Source: Conexibacter sp. (GTDB lineage Bacteria > Actinomycetota > Thermoleophilia > Solirubrobacterales > Solirubrobacteraceae). From it: a stretch of 5,559 nt of DNA. The translations under genes and the position numbers were made by a program. Below are positions 1-5,494 of the stretch, in pieces (the first letter of the stretch is position 1; each line of letters begins with the position of its first letter). The DNA lies in assembly GCA_025964055.1 (NCBI GenBank), contig JAOPZP010000564.1, positions 1-5,559 on the forward strand, given 5' to 3'. The notes beneath the pieces were generated by a model. The model made no database searches. It was not told where the DNA came from and saw only the letters and a program-made list of their open reading frames with translations.

Positions 1-178
1 GGCCGGCGCTCCCGAGGGCACGCAGTGCACCGCGGTCGCCGCGCTGCGCGAGATCGTCGACGGGCGCAAGCTGCGCTTCGACGTCGAGGTCCGCGACGGC
101 GAGCGCGTGATCGGCGTGGGCACGCACGAGCGCCGCAAGGTCCCCGGCCTGGCCCCGACCGAGGTCGACCGGCCGTGA
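1..178 (+). CDS. Partial thioesterase, FlK-like hotdog fold (C-terminal 58 codons)
   Basis: The first full codon is at base 2 and the TGA stop is at 176-178; the gene begins upstream of the window. The visible peptide has the closing beta-strand pattern of small hotdog acyl-CoA thioesterases: a strand around TAVAALREIVDGRKLRF, then VEVRDGERVIGVGTHERR. The G-x-GTHER ending, preceded by a V/E-DGR-(K/R)-L turn, is typical of the family that includes fluoroacetyl-CoA thioesterase FlK, which hydrolyses acyl-CoA to free acid and CoA in the cytoplasm. The FlK catalytic residues (Thr, Glu, His) lie further toward the N-terminus and are outside the window, so activity cannot be judged. Every codon but one ends in G or C, as in the neighbours. 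The stop overlaps the GTG start of the HMG-CoA lyase gene by four bases, suggesting one transcript and translational coupling. The family assignment is from remembered motifs and the true substrate is unknown. Confidence 0.75.
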   Translation, partial: AGAPEGTQCTAVAALREIVDGRKLRFDVEVRDGERVIGVGTHERRKVPGLAPTEVDRP

Positions 179-1104
179 GCCTTGCGGGGCTGCCGGAGCG
201 CGTCAGGGTTCGTGAGGTGGGACCCCGCGACGGGCTCCAGAACGAGCCCGAGGTCGTCGCCACCGGCGACAAGGTGCGGCTGGTGGACCTGCTGGCGCGC
301 ACCGGCGTGCCGCGCCTGGAGGTCACGTCGTTCGTCCGCGCCGATGTGATCCCGCAGCTGGCCGACGGGCCCGAGGTGCTGGAGCGCATGGACGTTCCCG
401 ATGATGTCGATGTCACCGTGCTGATCCCCAACGAGCGCGGGTTCGACAACGCGCTGGCGCACCGCTCGCGCTTCGGCGAGATCAACTGCTTCCTCAGCGC
501 CAGCGAGTCTCACAACCAGGCCAACGTCAACCGCTCGATCGAGGAGTCGCTGAGCGGGCTGGAGCGCGTCATCGGCCGCGCGGTGGCCGAGGGCCTGCGC
601 GTCGAGGGCGTCGTCAGCGTCAGCTTCGGCTGCCCCTACGAGGGCCATGTGCCGCCCGAGCGCGTGTTCGCGATCGCGCAGCGGCTGATGGCGGCGGGCG
701 CGGCGGAGATCGGCTTCGGCGACACGACCGGCATGGCCAACCCGGTGCAGGTGCGCTCGTTCTTCACCGCGGCGCGCGCAGCGCTCGGCGACGACGTCGA
801 GCTGACCGCCCACTTCCACAACACGCGCGGCCAGGGCCTGGCCAACGTGCTCGCGGCCCTGGAGGCCGGCTGCGCGTCGTTCGAGTCGAGCTTCGGCGAG
901 CTGGGCGGCTGCCCGGTTCCCGCGGGCGCGACCGGCAACATCGCCACCGAGGACCTCGTCTCGATGCTGCACGAGATGGGCATCGCGACCGGGATCGACC
1001 TCGAGGCGATGATCGCCGCGGCGCGCGAGGCCCGCGCCGTCCTCGGCCGGCCGCTGGGCAGCCACACGCTCGTCGCCGGCCCCGTGCGCTGGAACGACGC
1101 CTAG
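175..1104 (+). CDS. mvaB: Hydroxymethylglutaryl-CoA lyase
   Basis: This 309-residue TIM-barrel protein belongs to the HMGL-like pyruvate-carboxyltransferase family. It predicts cleavage of (S)-HMG-CoA to acetyl-CoA and acetoacetate, the last step of leucine breakdown. The family signature VGPRDGLQN lies at residues 15-23. Residues matching the human enzyme are Arg18 and Asp19 (human R41, D42), Glu49 (E72), Asp183 (D204), His213 and His215 (metal ligands H233, H235), Cys246 in LGGCP (catalytic C266), Asn255 (N275) and Glu259 (E279), so the active site looks complete. Asn216 follows the second metal His where the human enzyme has Asp (HFHN against HCHD). The GTG start at 175 is chosen because it gives the usual length and sits just before the conserved core; GAGGT at 161-165 is a modest ribosome site. 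Upstream in-frame codons overlap the thioesterase and encode arginine-rich shadow sequence. A related lyase activity, for example citramalyl-CoA-type, is not excluded. The symbol is by analogy. Confidence 0.9.
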   Translation: MSLAGLPERVRVREVGPRDGLQNEPEVVATGDKVRLVDLLARTGVPRLEVTSFVRADVIPQLADGPEVLERMDVPDDVDVTVLIPNERGFDNALAHRSRFGEINCFLSASESHNQANVNRSIEESLSGLERVIGRAVAEGLRVEGVVSVSFGCPYEGHVPPERVFAIAQRLMAAGAAEIGFGDTTGMANPVQVRSFFTAARAALGDDVELTAHFHNTRGQGLANVLAALEAGCASFESSFGELGGCPVPAGATGNIATEDLVSMLHEMGIATGIDLEAMIAAAREARAVLGRPLGSHTLVAGPVRWNDA

Positions 1105-1134
1105 CCCCGAGGCCCGCGCCGCTGTACGCCGCAG

Positions 1135-1162
1135 TTCACCGGAGCGCTCGTCCGGTTAGGGT
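1135..1162 (+). promoter_or_regulatory. Putative promoter of the 3-hydroxybutyryl-CoA dehydrogenase gene, possibly leaderless
   Basis: A -10-like hexamer TAGGGT lies at 1157-1162 and a weaker -35-like TTCACC at 1135-1140, separated by 16 bases. Only eight bases separate the -10 hexamer from the ATG at 1171, so transcription would be expected to start at or within a base or two of the A of ATG, giving a leaderless mRNA. No Shine-Dalgarno sequence is present before this ATG, which fits. The call rests on pattern only; the -35 match is four of six bases. Confidence 0.55.
1138..1156. promoter_or_regulatory. Hyphenated inverted repeat, candidate operator in promoter spacer
   Basis: The arms ACCGGA (1138-1143) and TCCGGT (1151-1156) are perfect reverse complements separated by seven bases, giving a 19-base dyad. 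It fills almost exactly the space between the -35-like and -10-like boxes of the dehydrogenase promoter. A shorter palindrome, GAGCGCTC (1142-1149), lies inside it. This is the position expected for the operator of a dimeric repressor, such as a TetR- or GntR-type regulator of acyl-CoA genes, but I do not recognise a known consensus and no regulator gene is in the window. In such GC-rich DNA, short dyads also occur by chance. Confidence 0.4.
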
Positions 1163-1170
1163 CCCGCGCC

Positions 1171-2064
1171 ATGGCCGAGATCAAGAAGGTTGGAATCGTC
1201 GGGTGCGGGCTCATGGGTCACGGGATCGCACAGGTCGTCGCGACCGCGGGCTACGACGTCGTGGTCCGCGAGGTCGACGACGCGACCCTGCAGAAGGGGC
1301 TGGGCAAGATCGACAAGCAGCTCGCCCGCGCGGTCGAGAAGGGCAAGTCCAGCCAGGAGGACGCCGACGCGATCCGCGGACGCCTGACCGGCACCACCGA
1401 CTACGCCGACCTGGCCGACGTCGACCTGGTCGTCGAGGCCATCACCGAGAACCTCGCGCGCAAGCTGGAGATGTGGAAGGAGCTCGACGCGATCGTCAAG
1501 CCCGAGGCGCTGTTCGCCACCAACACGTCCTCGCTGGCCGTCATCGACCAGGCCGCGTCCACCACTCGCCCGACCGCCTTCGCCGGCCTGCACTTCTTCA
1601 ACCCGGCGCAGGTCATGAAGCTCGTCGAGGTCGTCCGCGGCGTCACCACGACCGACGCGACGTTCGACACCGTGCTCGCGTTCGCCCAGTCCCTGCAGGG
1701 CAAGATCGCGATCCCGACCAAGGACAAGGCCGGGTTCATCGTCAACCGCCTGCTCGTCCCCTACATGTTGGACGCCATGCGCGCCTACGAGGAGGGCGTC
1801 GGCTCGATCTCGGAGATCGACGCGGCGATGAAGGCCGGCGCCGGGCACCCGATGGGCCCGCTGACGCTCGCCGACCTCGTCGGCAACGACACCACCGGCG
1901 CGATCTGCGACGTGCTGTTCGACGAGTTCCGCGAGCGCCGCTTCGCGCAGCCCCCGATCCTGCGCAAGATGCTCTCGGCCGGCTGGTACGGCCGCAAGGC
2001 CGGCATCGGCTTCTACGACTACTCGGGCGACGAGCCGGTCGAGAACCCGGGCCTGGCTCGCTAG
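1171..2064 (+). CDS. hbd: 3-hydroxybutyryl-CoA dehydrogenase
   Basis: This 297-residue cytoplasmic enzyme has the normal length of single-function 3-hydroxyacyl-CoA dehydrogenases. It oxidises (S)-3-hydroxybutyryl-CoA to acetoacetyl-CoA with NAD+, or the reverse. The N-terminal Rossmann domain has the dinucleotide loop GCGLMG at residues 11-16 and an acidic residue, Glu34, at the end of the second strand, which favours NAD(H) over NADP(H). The catalytic set is visible: Ser120 in NTSS, His141 in HFFNP, Glu153 in KLVEVV and Asn192 in FIVNR. The C-terminal dimerisation domain carries HPMGPLTLADLVG (226-238) and ends with the usual GRKAGIGFYDY segment (274-284). The ATG is the first possible start after the previous gene's in-frame stop, with no ATG, GTG or TTG between, and it lies just downstream of a -10-like box with no ribosome site. 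Equivalent names are fadB2, paaH and mmgB; chain-length preference cannot be read from sequence. The aldo/keto reductase follows after 38 bases, probably on the same transcript. Confidence 0.92.
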   Translation: MAEIKKVGIVGCGLMGHGIAQVVATAGYDVVVREVDDATLQKGLGKIDKQLARAVEKGKSSQEDADAIRGRLTGTTDYADLADVDLVVEAITENLARKLEMWKELDAIVKPEALFATNTSSLAVIDQAASTTRPTAFAGLHFFNPAQVMKLVEVVRGVTTTDATFDTVLAFAQSLQGKIAIPTKDKAGFIVNRLLVPYMLDAMRAYEEGVGSISEIDAAMKAGAGHPMGPLTLADLVGNDTTGAICDVLFDEFRERRFAQPPILRKMLSAGWYGRKAGIGFYDYSGDEPVENPGLAR

Positions 2065-2093
2065 CACCGTTTCGTCTGCGGCCGGCGGGGCAC

Positions 2094-2100
2094 GGGAGGG
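2094..2100 (+). promoter_or_regulatory. Ribosome binding site of the aldo/keto reductase gene, unusually close to the ATG
   Basis: GGGAGGG is the strongest Shine-Dalgarno-like run in the window. The GGAGG core (2095-2099) ends only three bases before the ATG at 2103, closer than the usual five to nine. No other in-frame ATG, GTG or TTG lies between the previous gene's end and this ATG, so the start stands despite the tight spacing. It contrasts with the dehydrogenase and carboxyltransferase genes, which lack any ribosome site, and supports this gene being internal to a transcript. Confidence 0.6.
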
Positions 2101-2102
2101 AC

Positions 2103-2945
2103 ATGAGCTCGTCCGACACCACCGTCCCCGCCGTCACGCTCCGCGACGAGGAGCAGATCCCGCAGCTGGGCTTCGGCACCTGGCAGGTCCCGCCGCAGCA
2201 GGCCGCCGACGTCGTCACGCGCGCGCTGCTGGCCGGCTACCGCCACGTCGACACGGCCGCCGCCTACGAGAACGAGGCCGGCGTCGGCCAGGCGATCCAC
2301 GCCGCCGGGCTGCAGCGCGACGACGTCTACCTGACGACCAAGCTGCAGAACTCCGACCACGGCTACGAGCAGGCCAAGCGCGCGCTGCGGGCCAGCCTCG
2401 GCCGGCTCGAGGTCGAGCACGTCGACCTGTACCTCATCCATTGGCCCGTGCCGTCGACCGACCGCTACGTCGAGACGTGGCAGGCCATGATCGAGCTCCA
2501 GCAGGAGGGGCTCACGCGCTCCATCGGCGTGTCGAACTTCAACCAGCCCCATCTCGAGCGGATCATCGCCGAGACCGGTGTGACGCCCGCGGTCAACCAG
2601 ATCGAGCTGCACCCCTACCTCCAGCAGACCGGGCTGCGCCGTGCCCACGCCGACCTCGGCATCGTGACCGAGGGGTGGAGCCCGCTGGCGCAGGGCCGCG
2701 TCGCGCATGATCCGGCGATCAAGGAGATCGCCGACGCCCACGGCGTCAGCAACGGCCAGGTCGCGATCCGGTGGCAGCTGCAGCTGGGCAACGTCGTGTT
2801 CCCCAAGTCGGTCACGCAGGAGCGCATCGAGGAGAACTTCGACGTCTTCGGCTTCGAGCTGACCGACGCCGAGCTGGCCGCCATCGCGGGCCTCGACGCG
2901 GGCGAGCGCACCGGCCCCGACCCCGACACGTTCGTCAGCCCCTGA
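2103..2945 (+). CDS. Aldo/keto reductase, AKR5 type (2,5-diketo-D-gluconate reductase-like)
   Basis: This 280-residue cytoplasmic TIM-barrel oxidoreductase is predicted to reduce aldehydes or ketones with NADPH. It opens with the family pattern IPQLGFGTW (19-27). The catalytic tetrad is complete: Asp50 and Tyr55 in DTAAAYENE, Lys80 in TTKLQN and His113 in LIHWP. These sit exactly five residues after the tetrad of Corynebacterium 2,5-diketo-gluconate reductase A. Further signatures are IGVSNF (141-146), NQIELHP (165-171) and the cofactor segment PKSVTQERIEEN (234-245). In that segment Lys235, Ser236 and Arg241 keep the phosphate-binding positions, while Thr238 replaces an Arg of the diketo-gluconate enzyme. 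The length is typical. It follows the dehydrogenase by 38 bases and precedes the membrane protein by 47. Annotation as a gluconate reductase would over-read the sequence, because this subfamily has broad substrates such as methylglyoxal and small keto-esters. A link to acyl-CoA metabolism rests only on position. Confidence 0.9.
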   Translation: MSSSDTTVPAVTLRDEEQIPQLGFGTWQVPPQQAADVVTRALLAGYRHVDTAAAYENEAGVGQAIHAAGLQRDDVYLTTKLQNSDHGYEQAKRALRASLGRLEVEHVDLYLIHWPVPSTDRYVETWQAMIELQQEGLTRSIGVSNFNQPHLERIIAETGVTPAVNQIELHPYLQQTGLRRAHADLGIVTEGWSPLAQGRVAHDPAIKEIADAHGVSNGQVAIRWQLQLGNVVFPKSVTQERIEENFDVFGFELTDAELAAIAGLDAGERTGPDPDTFVSP

Positions 2946-2973
2946 GCCCGCCGGTGCAGAGGACTGCCCCGCC

Positions 2974-2991
2974 GCGCGCCGAAGGGCGCGC
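2974..2991 (+). other. GC hairpin abutting the start of the membrane protein gene
   Basis: GCGCGCC (2974-2980) and GGCGCGC (2985-2991) form a perfect 7-bp stem closed by a GAAG tetraloop. The 3' arm ends one base before the ATG at 2993, and the weak ribosome site GAAGGG (2981-2986) lies in the loop and stem. In RNA this could limit translation initiation, or act as a pause or weak terminator after the aldo/keto reductase gene; no U-tract follows. The structure is directly visible, the role is inferred, and GC-rich DNA produces such stems by chance. Confidence 0.4.
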
Positions 2992-2992
2992 C

Positions 2993-3940
2993 ATGGTGCC
3001 CTCGGCCCTCGACCTCCTGCGCCCCAAGCCGTTCCGCGGCGACGTCGTCGCGGCCGGCGTGGTGGTGCTGACCACGCTGGTCGGGGTCGTCGCGGTGCGC
3101 TTCGACCAGGCGTGGAGCGCCGGCGCGCATCTGGCCTACGCCCTCGTGGCCTGGGCGTTCGTGACCGCCCTGGCGGTCCTGGCCCCGATGGAAGGCGACG
3201 AGCCGCGCGCCTACCAGTCGGTGCTGTACGTCTCGAGCATCGCGCTGTTCGTCGCCGTCGTCGTGCGCGTGGGCCAGCTGGTCGGGTCCGACGGCGTCCT
3301 GTCGTCGGCCGGCACCACGACGTGGGTCATGGCCGCGTTCGCCGCCTACGCGTTCGCGTTCGCGGTGCAGCGCAACAGCGCCGCCTGCACGCTCATCGGA
3401 GCACTGACCGGCGGCGTCGCCGTGCTTGCCGCCGTCCAGTGGATCTGGGACCCGTCGGGCGTCGCCACCGCTCGCTGGGTCCTGCTGGCGTTGACGGTGG
3501 TCTACGCGTTCGCCGCCATCGGCCAGCGCGACCGGCGCCTGCGCCACGGCGTCGCGCTGATCGACGCGGCAGGCCTCGCCGTGCTGGCGATCGCCGCGAG
3601 CTTCGCCGCAAGCGCGCTCTTCTTCGACGCCCCGGAGCCGATCACCGGCGTGGCCTGGGGCTGGGAGCTGCTGATCGTGGCCGCGGGCTTCGGGCTCATC
3701 GCCTACAGCTCGGTCGATCGCCAGCCGGGGCCGGCGTACCTCGGCGTGCTCAACCTGGTGGCCTTCACGGTCATCACGTCGGTCGGCGTCTCGGCCGGGG
3801 GCGCGACGCTCCTGGGCTGGCCGATCGCCCTGGCCCTCGCGGCCGGCGTCCTGCTCGTCATCGGCCTGCGCCCGACGACCCCCGCGCCGCCGCCGCCGGA
3901 CGCCGACGCGCCCGAGGCCCCGCCGCTGCCCCTGCGCTGA
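2993..3940 (+). CDS. Unrecognised multi-pass membrane protein
   Basis: This 315-residue hydrophobic protein belongs to no family I can name. About ten membrane segments are visible, near residues 18-37, 47-65, 76-93, 110-126, 130-151, 161-177, 188-211, 222-241, 247-267 and 275-292. The loops are short and include charged stretches such as QRDRRLRH (178-185), which is probably cytoplasmic. There is no cleavable signal peptide; the N-terminus RPKPFRGD leads straight into the first segment. The last 22 residues form a proline/alanine/acid tail ending in PLPLR with no membrane segment. No nucleotide-binding, transporter or enzyme motif is seen. The chosen ATG has a weak GAAGGG site six bases upstream. 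An in-frame GTG at 2954 would add 13 residues (QRTAPPRAEGRA) that look non-native. Codon use matches the neighbours. It follows the aldo/keto reductase by 47 bases on the same strand. The reading frame is secure, the function unknown. Confidence 0.82.
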   Translation: MVPSALDLLRPKPFRGDVVAAGVVVLTTLVGVVAVRFDQAWSAGAHLAYALVAWAFVTALAVLAPMEGDEPRAYQSVLYVSSIALFVAVVVRVGQLVGSDGVLSSAGTTTWVMAAFAAYAFAFAVQRNSAACTLIGALTGGVAVLAAVQWIWDPSGVATARWVLLALTVVYAFAAIGQRDRRLRHGVALIDAAGLAVLAIAASFAASALFFDAPEPITGVAWGWELLIVAAGFGLIAYSSVDRQPGPAYLGVLNLVAFTVITSVGVSAGGATLLGWPIALALAAGVLLVIGLRPTTPAPPPPDADAPEAPPLPLR

Positions 3941-3963
3941 GCCGGCCGCGGCTGACATAGAGT
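3937..3963 (+). promoter_or_regulatory. Putative promoter of the carboxyltransferase gene
   Basis: A -10-like TAGAGT lies at 3958-3963, ten bases before the ATG at 3974, closely resembling TAGGGT ahead of the dehydrogenase gene. The only -35 candidate is poor: CTGAGC at 3937-3942 with a 15-base spacer. No ribosome site precedes the ATG, so the transcript may be leaderless or have a leader of a few bases. The sequence TGAC-N5-GTCA (3953-3965) forms a short dyad over the -10 box and might bind a regulator. Evidence is by pattern only. Confidence 0.45.
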
Positions 3964-3973
3964 CAACGGCCAT

Positions 3974-5494
3974 ATGAGCGACCTGAAGACGGCGATCGAC
4001 CGGGCGCGGGCCGGCGGTCCGGAGCGGCATCGCGACAAGGCGGCCGAGCAGGGCAAGTTGCCCGTCCGCGAGCGGATCGCACGGCTGCTGGACGCCGGCT
4101 CGTTCTCCGAGGAGGCGATGCTCGCCAACTGGGAGCAGGACGGCCTGGGCGCCGACGGCGTGGTCACCGGCGTCGGCTCGATGGCCGGCCGGCCGGTCGC
4201 GGTGATGGCCAACGACCCGACGGTCAAGGCCGGGTCCTGGGGCCCCAAGACGGTCGAGAAGATCGTGCGGATCCAGGAGCGCGCGCTGCAACTGCGCATC
4301 CCGATGATCTACCTCGTCGACTCCGCCGGCGCGCGCATCACCGACCAGGTCCAGATGTTCCCCGGCCGCCGCGGGGCCGGGCGGATCTTCTACACCGAGG
4401 TCAAGCTCTCGGGCGTCGTCCCGCAGGTCTGCGTGCTGTTCGGCCCCAGCGCGGCCGGCGGCGCCTACATCCCCGCGTTCTGCGACGTGGTGATCATGCG
4501 CGACGGCAACGCCTCCATGTACCTCGGCTCGCCCCGGATGGCCGAGATGGTCATCGGCGAGAAGGTCACGCTGGAGGAGATGGGCGGCGCCAAGATGCAC
4601 ACGTCGGTCTCCGGCGTGGGCCACCTGCTCGTCAAGACCGACGAGGAGGGCATCGACCTGGCCAAGCGCTACATGTCGTACTTCCCCACCAACTGGACCG
4701 TGGAGCCGCCGCCGGCGCCGCCGGCCCAGCCGGGCTCGACCGCGCCGATCCGCGACCTGATCCCGGCCGACGAGAACAAGCCGTTCGACATCAAGGCGCT
4801 GATCGACTCGCTGGTCGACGCCGAGTCGTGGCTGGAGATCCACCCGCGCTGGGCCAAGGAGCTGGTCGTCGGCTACGCGCGCCTGGAGGGCCGGGCGATC
4901 GGCATCGTGGCCAACCAGCCCAAGCACAAGGGCGGCGTGCTGTTCGGCGACTCCGCCGACAAGGCCGCGCGCTTCATCCAGACCTGCAACGCCTTCAACA
5001 TCCCGCTGCTCTTCCTGGCCGACGTCCCGGGCTTCATGATCGGCACCGCGGTCGAGAAGCAGGGGATCATCCGCCACGGCGCCAAGATGATCAGCGCGGT
5101 GAGCGAGGCGACGGTGCCCAAGCTGTCGGTCGTGGTCCGCAAGGCCTACGGCGCCGGCCTCTACGCCATGGCCGGCCCGGCGTTCGAGCCCGACGGCTGC
5201 CTGGCGCTGCCGACGGCCTCGATCGCGGTGATGGGTCCGCAGGCCGCGATCAACGCGGTGTACTACAACCAGCTGCAGGCGATCGACGACCCCGACGCGC
5301 GGGCGGCCAAGACCGAGGAGCTGCGCCGCGAGTACGCCGAGGACATCGACATCCTGCACCTGGCCTCGGAGCTGATCATCGACGCCGTCGTCCAGCCCGA
5401 GGACCTGCGGGCCGAGCTGACCACGCGCTTCGCCCACGCCGCGCACAAGTCGCGCGACTGGCCGGCCAAGCGCAACGCGGTGACCCCGGTCTAG
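3974..5494 (+). CDS. Acyl-CoA carboxylase, carboxyltransferase (beta) subunit, methylcrotonyl-type features
   Basis: This 506-residue cytoplasmic protein is a full-length carboxyltransferase of the propionyl/methylcrotonyl-CoA carboxylase beta family. It moves CO2 from carboxybiotin to an acyl-CoA. Two crotonase-like domains are present: N-domain to about 240 and C-domain from about 260, joined by a proline-rich linker (244-258). Oxyanion-hole loops are seen at SAAGGAYIPA (159-168) and RKAYGAGLYAMAG (389-401). VDSAGARI (115-122) and FPGRRGAGRIFY (129-140) are typical; the FP...GRIFY run and GAGxYxM resemble methylcrotonyl-CoA carboxylase. The position matching Asp422 of Streptomyces PccB, a known specificity residue, is Tyr397, arguing against a classic propionyl-CoA enzyme. 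The ATG at 3974 is the first possible start after an in-frame TGA at 3953-3955. The biotin carboxylase/BCCP partner is not in the window. With HMG-CoA lyase nearby, a leucine-pathway role is plausible; geranyl-CoA or another acyl-CoA remains possible. Confidence 0.92.
   Translation: MSDLKTAIDRARAGGPERHRDKAAEQGKLPVRERIARLLDAGSFSEEAMLANWEQDGLGADGVVTGVGSMAGRPVAVMANDPTVKAGSWGPKTVEKIVRIQERALQLRIPMIYLVDSAGARITDQVQMFPGRRGAGRIFYTEVKLSGVVPQVCVLFGPSAAGGAYIPAFCDVVIMRDGNASMYLGSPRMAEMVIGEKVTLEEMGGAKMHTSVSGVGHLLVKTDEEGIDLAKRYMSYFPTNWTVEPPPAPPAQPGSTAPIRDLIPADENKPFDIKALIDSLVDAESWLEIHPRWAKELVVGYARLEGRAIGIVANQPKHKGGVLFGDSADKAARFIQTCNAFNIPLLFLADVPGFMIGTAVEKQGIIRHGAKMISAVSEATVPKLSVVVRKAYGAGLYAMAGPAFEPDGCLALPTASIAVMGPQAAINAVYYNQLQAIDDPDARAAKTEELRREYAEDIDILHLASELIIDAVVQPEDLRAELTTRFAHAAHKSRDWPAKRNAVTPV

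Noticed and set aside
25..174. ATG start at 25 for the HMG-CoA lyase
   Set aside because: It adds 50 Arg-rich residues that overlap the thioesterase in another frame. The GTG at 175 gives the family length and the GTGA overlap.
1156..2067. A 303-codon minus-strand open frame opposite the dehydrogenase
   Set aside because: Composition-driven mirror of a gene with a complete active site on the plus strand; the protein is low complexity with no recognisable domain.
1203..2102. In-frame extension of the aldo/keto reductase by 300 codons through the dehydrogenase gene
   Set aside because: The extension is arginine-rich shadow sequence of the dehydrogenase. The reductase family starts at the ATG at 2103, which has its own ribosome site.
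2771..2992. Upstream starts of the membrane protein frame, including GTG at 2954
   Set aside because: The early part overlaps the conserved C-terminus of the reductase. The GTG at 2954 has no ribosome site and would add a polar stretch before the natural N-terminus; it is unlikely but not excluded.
3112..3960. A 282-codon plus-strand frame overlapping the membrane protein
   Set aside because: Arg/Gly/Ala-rich out-of-frame shadow. The overlapping frame has a coherent pattern of hydrophobic segments and ends in G/C-rich third positions.
2615..5446. A 943-codon open frame on the minus strand, antisense to three genes
   Set aside because: Its protein is a low-complexity run of Gly, Arg, Asp, Val, Leu and Ala typical of the antisense frame of GC-rich genes, with no motif. 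The opposite strand carries well-conserved enzymes throughout, so stops are absent only because of composition.
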